NCBI GenBank assembly: GCA_963517805.1
Contig: CAUQHD010000029.1
Span: 1-13,590, forward strand
DNA length: 13,590 nt
Direction of reading: 5' to 3'
From: JABCPE02 sp963517805
GTDB lineage: Bacteria; Bacteroidota; Bacteroidia; Flavobacteriales; Weeksellaceae
Shown in pieces: positions 1 to 7,439 of this stretch. A model generated the notes under the pieces. The model was not told where the DNA came from. It was given only the letters and a program-made list of their open reading frames with translations, and made no database searches. Position numbers and translations under genes: made by a program. The stretch's first letter is position 1, and each line of letters opens with the position of its first letter.

Positions 1-1587
1 AGCCAAATGAGCAGGGCTGAGTGCCGCCGCCGCTTTGCTTATAGTTTCCTTGTATTCGCTTAGAGCAATGATGAGTTCCTTTTCATTCTCACTAAGGGCG
101 ATATTTTCAGAGAAATTGAAATCCGTTCCTTCAGCTCTTTTCAGTAAAGACTGTATTCTGGCATAAGCATACTGGATGAAAGGTCCTGTATTCCCATTGA
201 AATCCACACTTTCCTCTGGATTGAAAAGCATTTTTTTCTTTGGATCTACTTTTAGCATAAAATATTTCAACGCTCCAAGACCTACGATTTCATAAGATTT
301 TTCTTTTTCCTCTTCGGTCAGTGCTTCCAGTTTTCCTAGTTCCTGCGCTTTTTCCTTCGCCGTAAGATACATTTCCTGCATCAGGTCATCGGCATCCACC
401 ACAGTTCCTTCACGAGATTTCATCTTTCCGTTAGGAAGTTCCACCATTCCGTAAGAAAGATGGTAAAGGTGATCCGCCCAGCTGTAGCCGAGTTTTTTAA
501 GGATTTTAAACAAAACCTGAAAATGATAATCCTGCTCATTTCCCACCGTGTAGATAAGTCTCTGTATATCATTATCCGCGAAACGCCCCACGGCAGTTCC
601 CAAATCCTGCGTGATATAGACAGAAGTCCCATCCCCACGAAGGAGAAGTTTCTCATCCAAGCCTTCATCAGTAAGGTCGCACCATACAGAGCCATCTTCT
701 TTGGTGAAGAAAACACCTTTGTCCAGACCTTCTTTTATCAAATCTTTACCCAAAAGGTAAGTTTGGCTTTCGTATTGAACTTGGTCAAAATCTACTCCAA
801 GGCGTTTATAAGTTTCCGCAAATCCTGCATAAACCCAAGCGTTCATTTTCTCCCAAAGGTTTCTTACTTTTTCATCGCCATTTTCCCAGTCCAGCAGCAT
901 TTTTTGAGCCTCTAAAATAGACGGCGCTTGTTTTTTAGCCGTTTCTTCGTCCATGCCTTGTTCTTTGAGCTGGGCTATTTCTGCTTTGTAATGTTTGTCA
1001 AATTCCACATAGTAATTTCCCACCAGCTTGTCGCCTTTGGTTTGTGTAGATTCCGGCGTTGCTCCATTCCCGAATTTTTCCCACGCCAGCATAGATTTAC
1101 AAATGTGGATTCCTCTATCGTTGATGATTTGGGTTTTGATAACATTATAGCCCTCTTCTTTCAAAATATTAGCGATAGAAAAACCTAAAAGATTATTTCT
1201 AATATGCCCTAAATGCAAAGGCTTATTGGTATTCGGCGAAGAATATTCCACCATAATAGTCTCATTCTTAGGCGTGATTTTCTCTAAATTTTCGGAAAGA
1301 TTTTTAAAGCTTTGCAGGAAAACATTGTCCTTTAATTTTAGGTTAAGAAAACCTTTCACAATGTTATAATTTTCCACAAAATCCACCTCCGAAAGTATCT
1401 TGTCGCCAAGCTCTGTCGCGATGATATCTGGACTTTTCTTCAAAACTTTAACCAAAGGAAAAGTCACGATAGTAAAATCTCCTTCAAAATCAGGTTTTGT
1501 CTGCTGAATTTCAGGAACGAAACCCGCCAAACCAAAACTCTCTGCTAAAACTTTCTGTATTTTTTCAAGTAAAATCTCTCTAACCAT
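1..1587 (-). CDS. argS: Arginyl-tRNA synthetase (ArgRS), 3' end cut by window edge
   Basis: Class I aminoacyl-tRNA synthetase that charges tRNA-Arg with arginine using ATP in the cytoplasm. I translated the minus frame by hand from the ATG at 1587-1585. It stays open for 529 codons to position 1 with no stop, so the gene is intact but truncated by the window; about 60 C-terminal residues should be missing if it has the usual length of about 590. The HIGH signature appears as HLGH at residues 125-128 after SSPNTNKPL, which is typical of ArgRS. The KMSKS loop appears as KMKSREGT from residue 388. The visible C-terminal part, from roughly residue 440, is the start of the helical anticodon-binding (DALR) domain. 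The gene appears to be monocistronic, with its own -7 element at 1605-1612 directly after the terminator of the SusCD unit. Confidence 0.97.
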   Translation of the reverse strand, partial: MVREILLEKIQKVLAESFGLAGFVPEIQQTKPDFEGDFTIVTFPLVKVLKKSPDIIATELGDKILSEVDFVENYNIVKGFLNLKLKDNVFLQSFKNLSENLEKITPKNETIMVEYSSPNTNKPLHLGHIRNNLLGFSIANILKEEGYNVIKTQIINDRGIHICKSMLAWEKFGNGATPESTQTKGDKLVGNYYVEFDKHYKAEIAQLKEQGMDEETAKKQAPSILEAQKMLLDWENGDEKVRNLWEKMNAWVYAGFAETYKRLGVDFDQVQYESQTYLLGKDLIKEGLDKGVFFTKEDGSVWCDLTDEGLDEKLLLRGDGTSVYITQDLGTAVGRFADNDIQRLIYTVGNEQDYHFQVLFKILKKLGYSWADHLYHLSYGMVELPNGKMKSREGTVVDADDLMQEMYLTAKEKAQELGKLEALTEEEKEKSYEIVGLGALKYFMLKVDPKKKMLFNPEESVDFNGNTGPFIQYAYARIQSLLKRAEGTDFNFSENIALSENEKELIIALSEYKETISKAAAALSPAHLA

Positions 1588-1604
1588 AATGAATAAAATA
1601 ATCG

Positions 1605-1612
1605 CAAAGATA
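1605..1612 (-). promoter_or_regulatory. Putative -7 promoter element (TATCTTTG) of argS
   Basis: On the minus strand this reads TATCTTTG, an exact match to the Bacteroidota -7 consensus TAnnTTTG. It lies 17 nt before the argS ATG, so the 5' leader would be about 10-14 nt. I see no clear TTG at the -33 position. The upstream side runs straight into the T-tract of the SusCD terminator. Confidence 0.5.
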
Positions 1613-1654
1613 AAAAATATAAAGGAAATCCCTGAAAAAGAGATTCCCTTTATA
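1612..1654 (-). terminator. Intrinsic terminator after the susD-like gene
   Basis: The arms 1618-1630 and 1642-1654 form a 13-bp stem with one G-U wobble around an 11-nt loop. On the minus strand it is followed by six T residues (1617-1612). It lies 27 bp past the susD-like stop codon and would end the SusCD transcript before argS. The stem is AT-rich at its base, so its strength is uncertain. There is no T-tract on the plus side, so it is one-directional. Confidence 0.75.
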
Positions 1655-1681
1655 AAAAATTAGTTAAAAATGAATAGGTTA

Positions 1682-3118
1682 TTAGTTATCCCACCAAACT
1701 CTGTTGCTCAGCCCTGTGTACGGAATCGGAATTCCTGGACCCGCTACTAAGTTGGCACGATTTGAATTGATTTCCACATCTGGATATGGCAGGTTTCTCG
1801 GGATGACATTAGATGTAGCATTGTTCACTGCTGGCGTGAGAGCTGGGAAGCCAGTTCTTCTCCAATCTACCCAAGACTCATAAGATGCCTGGAACATGGT
1901 AATCCATTTTTGCTCCATGATTCTCTGTAAAGTCCCATTATAAGCCACATTCGCATTTGCTAAATATGCCGCTGCAGAAGAAGATAAACCTAATGCTGCG
2001 AAATCCTGTGTAATCGCTGCTTGATACGCTGCTTGTGCTCTTGAATCAGATACCCTGTGATACACTTCTGCTTTGATAAAATTAACCTCTGCTGCACTCA
2101 TCAGAACCACAGGAGCTTTTATAGATGCATAAGCACTTCCTACGCGGGAATATTCATTCTCACCAGAATCATCCGTATCATTTCCTGGAGCGTTACCCAA
2201 ATATTGCCCTTGTAATCCTGAATTATTATTAGCAACAGGATTAAAATAAACACTTACCCGAGGGTCTGATAAGGCTCTCATTTTATTTACAATAGTGCTG
2301 GCTACCGCTTGGTCTTTTCTTCCAGAAAGCACATCAAACTGGTAGATAGGATTAGCATTAGATGCCACAGAACCAAAAGCAACCTTTGCATTTTCACTAC
2401 TAATATCTATAAGATCAGGGTTTGTTGCAAGGAAATTTGCCGCTGCATTGGGCTGTCTGCTGCTTAAATGGTTTAGTAATCTCAGTTTTAAGGAATTCCC
2501 ATATTTTTTCCATTTTGTGACATTCCCTCCATAGACTATGTCTCCAGAAATAGTTTCTGTCCCTGCCGAAAGAGCTGCTAACCCCTCGTCTATCATGATA
2601 ATAAGAGCTGGATAGATGTCTTCCTGTTTGTCATAAACTGGAGTAATATTAGCTCTTCCCTGCAAAGCCTTAGAAAAAGGAACATCACCAAACAAATCTG
2701 TAGTAACACTGAATGCATGAGCTTGGAGAATCTTGGAAACTCCCAAATAAGCCTGATTTCCAGAAGCAGCGGCTTTATTTTCCAACTCTTTCATGTCCAT
2801 CAGTGTATTATAAAGAGCTGTCCAAGTCCCATCTGTAGCTGATGAGGTTATTCTATATTGTGCATAGTCTAGAGGCTGTGCCCTATGCCCTGCATAATGC
2901 TGAACAATACTTGCTGGCATTCTAGTTCCCTCACCACCAAGAGCGAAAGCAAAACCAACCTGTGAGGCGCTAAGAAGTCCTGACAAAGAAGCCTGCGAAG
3001 GATTATTGGGATCAACATTAATATCCAGCTCCTGTCTACAAGAGGTAATTACCAAAGGAGTTGCTGTCAAAGCTAAAAGAACAGCATATTTAGATATATT
3101 ATTTCTAATTTTTTTCAT
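1682..3118 (-). CDS. SusD/RagB-family nutrient-binding outer-membrane lipoprotein
   Basis: This is the surface lipoprotein partner of the SusC-like transporter encoded 12 bp upstream. In such pairs SusD forms a hinged lid over the SusC barrel and captures ligand. The 478-residue protein begins with a lipoprotein signal peptide (MKK, hydrophobic segment, lipobox VITSC with Cys27). Acidic residues soon after the Cys (CRQELD) fit the surface-export signals seen in Bacteroidota lipoproteins. The segment NVDPNNPSQAS near residue 35, the 'EVNFIKAEVYHR' helix, the MEQKWITMFQ...WVDWRRTGFP block and the C-terminal RVWWDN are characteristic of the SusD_2 (starch-binding-associated, PF12771-like) branch. 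The substrate cannot be read from sequence: no glycoside hydrolase, peptidase or regulator is adjacent. The gene is intact and ends just before a terminator. Confidence 0.93.
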   Translation of the reverse strand: MKKIRNNISKYAVLLALTATPLVITSCRQELDINVDPNNPSQASLSGLLSASQVGFAFALGGEGTRMPASIVQHYAGHRAQPLDYAQYRITSSATDGTWTALYNTLMDMKELENKAAASGNQAYLGVSKILQAHAFSVTTDLFGDVPFSKALQGRANITPVYDKQEDIYPALIIMIDEGLAALSAGTETISGDIVYGGNVTKWKKYGNSLKLRLLNHLSSRQPNAAANFLATNPDLIDISSENAKVAFGSVASNANPIYQFDVLSGRKDQAVASTIVNKMRALSDPRVSVYFNPVANNNSGLQGQYLGNAPGNDTDDSGENEYSRVGSAYASIKAPVVLMSAAEVNFIKAEVYHRVSDSRAQAAYQAAITQDFAALGLSSSAAAYLANANVAYNGTLQRIMEQKWITMFQASYESWVDWRRTGFPALTPAVNNATSNVIPRNLPYPDVEINSNRANLVAGPGIPIPYTGLSNRVWWDN

Positions 3119-3130
3119 TTTTCTTAGTTT

Positions 3131-5998
3131 TTAGAATTGAACTTTTAAATTAACACCAAAGCTTCTTGTCGAAGGGAATGCAAAACGAGAAACCCCTTGT
3201 GCATTTCCTGTCCCGAAAGAACTTGATTCTGGGTCTATGTGAGGTATCTTTGTCCATAGGAATAAGTTTCTACCAAACACACCTACATCTATGCTTCTTA
3301 TGAAGTCCACTCCTGATGGTCGGAAACTGTATCCTAAGCTGATTTCACGGAGTTTTACCCAATTGTTTTTGTAAACATATTCTTCTGTAGGAAGTGAGCC
3401 ATAATAATTTTGATTTGCCAAAACAGGAGTAGTATTCGGTGTTCCTGCAGATGTTACCCCAGGGAAAACTATCGTTCCTCTTTCTGATGTTTTTGCAGAA
3501 ACACCATAAAAATCTAATAACTCTTCCGTTCCATTAAACAGATATCCACCTTGTCTAATGTCCAGTTGCGCAGTAAGATACACTCCTTTGTATTTAAAGC
3601 TCGTTCCTACACTTCCTGTCCAGTCTGGTTCTACATGTCCCAAGACTTGACCGCTTTTGGTCAATGGTATTCCATCGCTTCCTACCAAGATTTTTCCATT
3701 TGCATCTCTCATATAAGCACTACCAACGATAGAACCATATCTCTCACCTTTTACAGCATAGATAGCAGGGTTTCCAGAGAAACCTCCCATATATATTCTA
3801 TCCGTCTTAGGGTGAGTTTCTTCTACTAATGAGCGGATTCTACTGAAATTAAAATTAACTTCCCAACTGAAATTTTTTGATTTAATAGGAGTTACTTTCA
3901 GTCCCGCTTCTATCCCTTTAGAAGAAGTTTTTCCTGTATTCTCAATAGATTTAACAGCTCCAGATGCAGGGGAAACTCTAAGTCCGATGATTCCATCTGT
4001 ATTCTTATTTTCAAAATAGGTGAACTCCAAGCCAATTCTATTTTTCAAGAAACGAAGCTCTGTTCCTACTTCATATTCTGTTGTAAATTCTGGTTTCAAA
4101 TCAGGATTATTCCAAGTATCTGCTACTGTGTAGCCTACAAAGGTTCCTAAATCATTATTAAATGGAAATGTAACCCCTGGCACGAATCCATCACGATACT
4201 TTGCTTTTTCATATGCCTGTATTACCAAATAAGGATCTGCATCCCTCGCCGTTCTGGAAATCCCTGCACGCACTTTACCATAACTTAATACATCTTTGTT
4301 AATCTTAAATGCATCCGAGAATACGAAGGAACCACTTACCCCAGGGTAGAAGTAGTTTCTATTATTTTTCGGCAGGGTAGATGCCATTTCATATCTTCCC
4401 ACTAAGTTCAAGAACAAATAATTTTTGTAACTCAAAGAAACATCCCCAAAGAAACCAAATAATGTTCTTTTACTTTCATAATTATATGCTGGGTCAGAAG
4501 CTGCAATATTATTAGTATTTACCAACCCTGGAGCGGCTAATTCAGTTCCTGTAATGACACTATTTCTGTAAGTCCTTTTGTTGTAATCCTGTCCAACCAC
4601 AACTGTCAATGCCAGATTATCAGTAATATTGGTATTGATATTTGCCATCAATGTTGAAGTAAGTTCATTTCTCTTCACATCATCATAAGACAAATATCCT
4701 TTAGGCTGCGTTCCAGAATATATATCTCTGAATATCACTCTATTATCTACAAAATAGTCATTTCCTAATCTATAGGTCAGTTTCAGCCACTTTGTCAAAT
4801 CATATCCTAAATTCAAACTCGCAATGAAACGGTCACTGGATGTCTTAGCAAAGTTCTTATAAACAGACCAATATGGGTTATCAAAACTCCCTCCACGGAA
4901 ATTGAGTTGTTTCCCTGTAGCTGGATTAACATAGCCATACCCCTTCAAATCCCAGCTTACAGGAGTGTGAAACAAAGCAAAAATAGGGTTATTTCCATCC
5001 TGCCCTGCAAATGGCACATTTCCTTTCGTAGTATTGTAAGAAACATTTACCCCCGCATTGAATTTATCCGTAATCTGCGTATTTCCATTAAATCTAAAAT
5101 TGGTTTTTTCATATTCTTGGTTAGGGACAATAGAAGTCTGCAAGGAATGTCCTGCTGACAAGAAAATATTAGATTTATTAAATGAGTGTGATAAAGACAC
5201 ATTATTATTTCTTGTTACACCTGTCTGTAGAAACTGCTTTCTTGGATCATAAACAGAGAGCGTAACATTTCTGCCCGCTGCATTGCTATATACAGTCTGC
5301 CCTTGTATTTTAGGACCCCAAGATAAAGATGTCCCTTCTCTATATACTCCCCCGTTTCCCTGTGCATAAACTGTCTGATAATCTGGAAGAACCAAAGCAT
5401 TATCTACCGCAACCTGTGTAGAAAGAGTGATTTGTGGCTTTCCTGCTCTTGCTTTTCCTGATTTCGTTGTGATGAGAATAACTCCATTAGAACCTCTGTT
5501 TCCATAAAGAACAGCTCCCGCAGCTCCTTTTAAAGTTGTAATTGTCTCAATATCATCAATATTGATATCCGCTGCTCTGTTAGGAGAAGAAATCCCTGTA
5601 ACAGTATTGGCATTCCCATCATTTGCGTTAGTAATAGGCACTCCATCAATCACATACAAAGGTTCATTAGAATTAGTAAGAGATTTTGCCCCTCCTCTAA
5701 TGACTAATCTACTTCCAGAACCTGGTGCCCCGCCAGAAGAGATTACCTGAAGTCCTGGTGATTTCCCCGCTAGTGAATTGACTAAGTTTTGATTCCCAAC
5801 TTTTGATAAATCATCTCCGCCTACTTTCGTAGTCGCATATCCAAGAGATTTATTATCTCTCTTAATTCCCAAAGCAGTGATTACCACTTCGCCGATTTCC
5901 TTGACTTTCACAGAGTCTTTCTGTTTTTCCTGTGCGTTTCCGACCACAAAGGAAGAAGAAAGAACAACTGCCAAGACATTTGATGTTAGTTTCTTCAT
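3131..5998 (-). CDS. SusC/RagA-family TonB-dependent outer-membrane receptor
   Basis: TonB-dependent transporter that imports oligomeric nutrients (glycans or peptides in characterised relatives) across the outer membrane with its SusD partner. The 955-residue protein has a signal peptide ending near NAQ (residues 21-23). A short linker holds a likely TonB box in the EVVITALGIKR stretch near residues 37-47. The plug domain follows, with RLVIRGG, PLYVIDGVPI (about residues 97-122) and IETITTLKGAAGAVLYGNRG (about 151-169). The rest is a 22-strand-type barrel ending in a terminal Phe (NLKVQF), as expected for an outer-membrane protein. It lacks the carboxypeptidase-regulatory-like domain of about 80 residues that usually precedes the plug in SusC proteins, and has no STN signalling domain. 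It is the first gene of a two-gene unit with the SusD-like gene. Ligand unknown. Confidence 0.95.
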   Translation of the reverse strand: MKKLTSNVLAVVLSSSFVVGNAQEKQKDSVKVKEIGEVVITALGIKRDNKSLGYATTKVGGDDLSKVGNQNLVNSLAGKSPGLQVISSGGAPGSGSRLVIRGGAKSLTNSNEPLYVIDGVPITNANDGNANTVTGISSPNRAADINIDDIETITTLKGAAGAVLYGNRGSNGVILITTKSGKARAGKPQITLSTQVAVDNALVLPDYQTVYAQGNGGVYREGTSLSWGPKIQGQTVYSNAAGRNVTLSVYDPRKQFLQTGVTRNNNVSLSHSFNKSNIFLSAGHSLQTSIVPNQEYEKTNFRFNGNTQITDKFNAGVNVSYNTTKGNVPFAGQDGNNPIFALFHTPVSWDLKGYGYVNPATGKQLNFRGGSFDNPYWSVYKNFAKTSSDRFIASLNLGYDLTKWLKLTYRLGNDYFVDNRVIFRDIYSGTQPKGYLSYDDVKRNELTSTLMANINTNITDNLALTVVVGQDYNKRTYRNSVITGTELAAPGLVNTNNIAASDPAYNYESKRTLFGFFGDVSLSYKNYLFLNLVGRYEMASTLPKNNRNYFYPGVSGSFVFSDAFKINKDVLSYGKVRAGISRTARDADPYLVIQAYEKAKYRDGFVPGVTFPFNNDLGTFVGYTVADTWNNPDLKPEFTTEYEVGTELRFLKNRIGLEFTYFENKNTDGIIGLRVSPASGAVKSIENTGKTSSKGIEAGLKVTPIKSKNFSWEVNFNFSRIRSLVEETHPKTDRIYMGGFSGNPAIYAVKGERYGSIVGSAYMRDANGKILVGSDGIPLTKSGQVLGHVEPDWTGSVGTSFKYKGVYLTAQLDIRQGGYLFNGTEELLDFYGVSAKTSERGTIVFPGVTSAGTPNTTPVLANQNYYGSLPTEEYVYKNNWVKLREISLGYSFRPSGVDFIRSIDVGVFGRNLFLWTKIPHIDPESSSFGTGNAQGVSRFAFPSTRSFGVNLKVQF

Positions 5999-6026
5999 AA
6001 TTAAAATGAGTTTTTATTTTCTTTGA

Positions 6027-6057
6027 CAATTTTATAACATTTTTTTAATAAAAACAA
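6027..6057 (-). promoter_or_regulatory. Putative promoter of the SusCD unit (TTG-20 nt-TAAAATTG)
   Basis: On the minus strand a TTG (6057-6055) is followed after 20 nt by TAAAATTG (6034-6027). This matches the Bacteroidota -33/-7 layout, with one mismatch to TAnnTTTG. It would give a leader of roughly 20-25 nt before the susC-like ATG at 5998. The region is so AT-rich that chance matches are likely. Confidence 0.35.
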
Positions 6058-6077
6058 TAGATTTGTAAAAAAAATAT

Positions 6078-6085
6078 TAATTTTG
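6078..6085 (+). promoter_or_regulatory. Putative -7 promoter element (TAATTTTG) of rnhB
   Basis: An exact TAnnTTTG match on the plus strand, 40 nt before the rnhB ATG. There is no TTG at the expected -33 spacing. It lies back to back with the candidate SusCD promoter in the 127-bp divergent region. Confidence 0.35.
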
Positions 6086-6125
6086 TGCTAAATTTTATTT
6101 AAAACTTAATTTTTATTGCATATTT

Positions 6126-6713
6126 ATGAATTTAAAGCGTTTTTGGTCTGAAATTTGCATTGAGGCTGGTTGTGATGAGGTAGGAAGAGGCTGTCTGGCA
6201 GGTCCTGTAGTCGCTGCTGTTGTGATTATTGATGAGAAATTTGACCACAAGCTCATCAATGACTCTAAAAAACTAACCGCTAAAGTTCGTTTAGAACTAG
6301 ACCAATACATAAGGGAAAATGCTGTGGATTTTGCGATTGCAGAAGTTCCGCCGTCTTTCATTGACAAGCATAATATCCTAAATGCCAGCATTCACGCAAT
6401 GCACTTGGCATTAGACCAGCTAAAAACCCGCCCAGAGCTGATTTTAGTGGATGGAAATAGATTTCATCCGTATAATTTTATCCCGCATGAGTGTATTGTA
6501 AAAGGCGACAGCAAGGTTCTTTCCATTGCAGCCGCTTCTATTTTAGCTAAAAACTACCGAGACCAGCTCATGCTGAAACTCCACGAAGAATTCCCTGAAT
6601 ACGCTTGGGACAAGAATGTAGGCTACCCCACCAAAGCCCATAGAGAAGCCATCAAGAAACATGGCGCAACGCCTTATCACAGAATGAGTTTTAAACTCTT
6701 GAATGACAAATAA
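6126..6713 (+). CDS. rnhB: Ribonuclease HII
   Basis: Cleaves the RNA strand of RNA-DNA hybrids and nicks 5' to single ribonucleotides embedded in DNA, starting ribonucleotide excision repair in the cytoplasm. The 195-residue protein has a normal RNase HII length. The four metal-binding carboxylates are visible: D17 and E18 in GCDEVGRG, D109 in LVDGNRF and D128 in VKGDSK. Also present are the substrate-contacting GRG loop (residues 20-22), NDSKKL (residues 45-50), SILAKNYRD and the WDKNVGYPT stretch with Tyr167. The ATG at 6126 is the only start that keeps a normal N-terminus before GCDEVGRG. It is the only plus-strand gene in the window, probably monocistronic, and ends at a bidirectional terminator. 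Confidence 0.97.
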   Translation: MNLKRFWSEICIEAGCDEVGRGCLAGPVVAAVVIIDEKFDHKLINDSKKLTAKVRLELDQYIRENAVDFAIAEVPPSFIDKHNILNASIHAMHLALDQLKTRPELILVDGNRFHPYNFIPHECIVKGDSKVLSIAAASILAKNYRDQLMLKLHEEFPEYAWDKNVGYPTKAHREAIKKHGATPYHRMSFKLLNDK

Positions 6714-6740
6714 AAAAAAGGAAGCTTTCGCTTCCCTTTT
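6712..6740. terminator. Bidirectional intrinsic terminator between rnhB and the beta-barrel gene
   Basis: GGAAGC (6720-6725) pairs with GCTTCC (6730-6735) around a TTTC tetraloop. An A-run (6712-6719) lies on the left and a T-rich run, CTTTTCTTTT, on the right, so each strand has a U-tract after the hairpin. It sits exactly between the convergent stop codons at 6713 and 6752, and its left A-run overlaps the rnhB stop codon. Confidence 0.85.
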
Positions 6741-6751
6741 CTTTTAATTTA

Positions 6752-7378
6752 TTATTTGAAAATATAACTTACCCCAAAACTCGCAATTTGCTGAGACTTC
6801 TTTCTAAATGTGTTAGGGTCTCCTGTTTCAGGCTCTATAAGGTCTGGAAAAGCACTTGAAAGACCAAAATCATAACGAAGTACAAATTCAAGTTTTCTCT
6901 TCACGCTAAATCCTAATCCGCCAGCTATAGCAAAATCAAAACCAGCTGCTTTACCTTTTAAATCTTTTATATAGCTAAGTTTAGGCGCAGCTCCGACTTT
7001 TTGGTTTATCAAAAACCCAAATCTAGGGCCTAAGATAGCAAAAAACTCATCCTCTGCAGATGAAAAATAACCTTTAACAAAAATAGGAACACTAATATAG
7101 TTATTAGCATAAACGGTAGAACCCGCTCCCTTTTCACCAGCGGCTAAATATTCTAACTGAGGCTGAATAAAGAATTGATTATTATAATCCAATGGAATTT
7201 CAGCCAATGCACCAAAATAAAAAGCAAATCTCGCAGAAGATGGGTTGTGCGCGTTTCTAACTCTAGAAACATCTGGTCCTGCTATAATACCAAACTTTGT
7301 TTCCTCAAACTGCAATCGAACCTGTGAAGAAGCAAAATTAGCTAATATAAGAAGGCTTCCCAATAATAGTTTTTTCAT
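6752..7378 (-). CDS. Small outer-membrane beta-barrel protein (PorT/OmpW-like porin-family fold), function unknown
   Basis: Predicted secreted 208-residue protein. It has a clear signal peptide (MKKLLLGSLLILANFASSQ, cleavage near residue 19) and a mature part of alternating amphipathic strands such as FYFGALAEIPL, FFIQPQLEYLAAGEKG, YISVPIFVKGYF and KLEFVLRYDFGLS. The C-terminus (ASFGVSYIFK) has the aromatic-rich final strand of a barrel. This fits the 'outer membrane beta-barrel' domain family common in Bacteroidota (PF13568-like), an 8-strand design. Members of this family include the gliding/secretion protein PorT, but I see no motif that proves that identity. The gene has its own -7 element in the 61-bp gap after the lipid A operon. 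It could be a structural, adhesive or assembly protein; the function cannot be assigned. Confidence 0.8.
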   Translation of the reverse strand: MKKLLLGSLLILANFASSQVRLQFEETKFGIIAGPDVSRVRNAHNPSSARFAFYFGALAEIPLDYNNQFFIQPQLEYLAAGEKGAGSTVYANNYISVPIFVKGYFSSAEDEFFAILGPRFGFLINQKVGAAPKLSYIKDLKGKAAGFDFAIAGGLGFSVKRKLEFVLRYDFGLSSAFPDLIEPETGDPNTFRKKSQQIASFGVSYIFK

Positions 7379-7420
7379 AATGATTTATTTTAATTTAACA
7401 ATTTTTTCTAATTCAAAGTA

Positions 7421-7428
7421 CAAAAGTA
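7421..7428 (-). promoter_or_regulatory. Putative -7 promoter element (TACTTTTG) of the beta-barrel gene
   Basis: Minus-strand TACTTTTG is an exact TAnnTTTG match, 42 nt before the ATG at 7378. A TTG lies about 23 nt upstream, inside the 3' end of the lpxD-like gene. I see no terminator hairpin between the two genes, so read-through from the lipid A operon is also possible. Confidence 0.4.
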
Positions 7429-7439
7429 ACATTTTTTTA

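Noticed and set aside
460..915. A plus-strand open frame of 151 codons and a minus-strand frame at 420-716 within argS.
   Set aside because: I checked the argS frame codon by codon from 1587 to 1 and found no stop. Signature motifs lie on both sides, so there is no frameshift and these frames are shadows.
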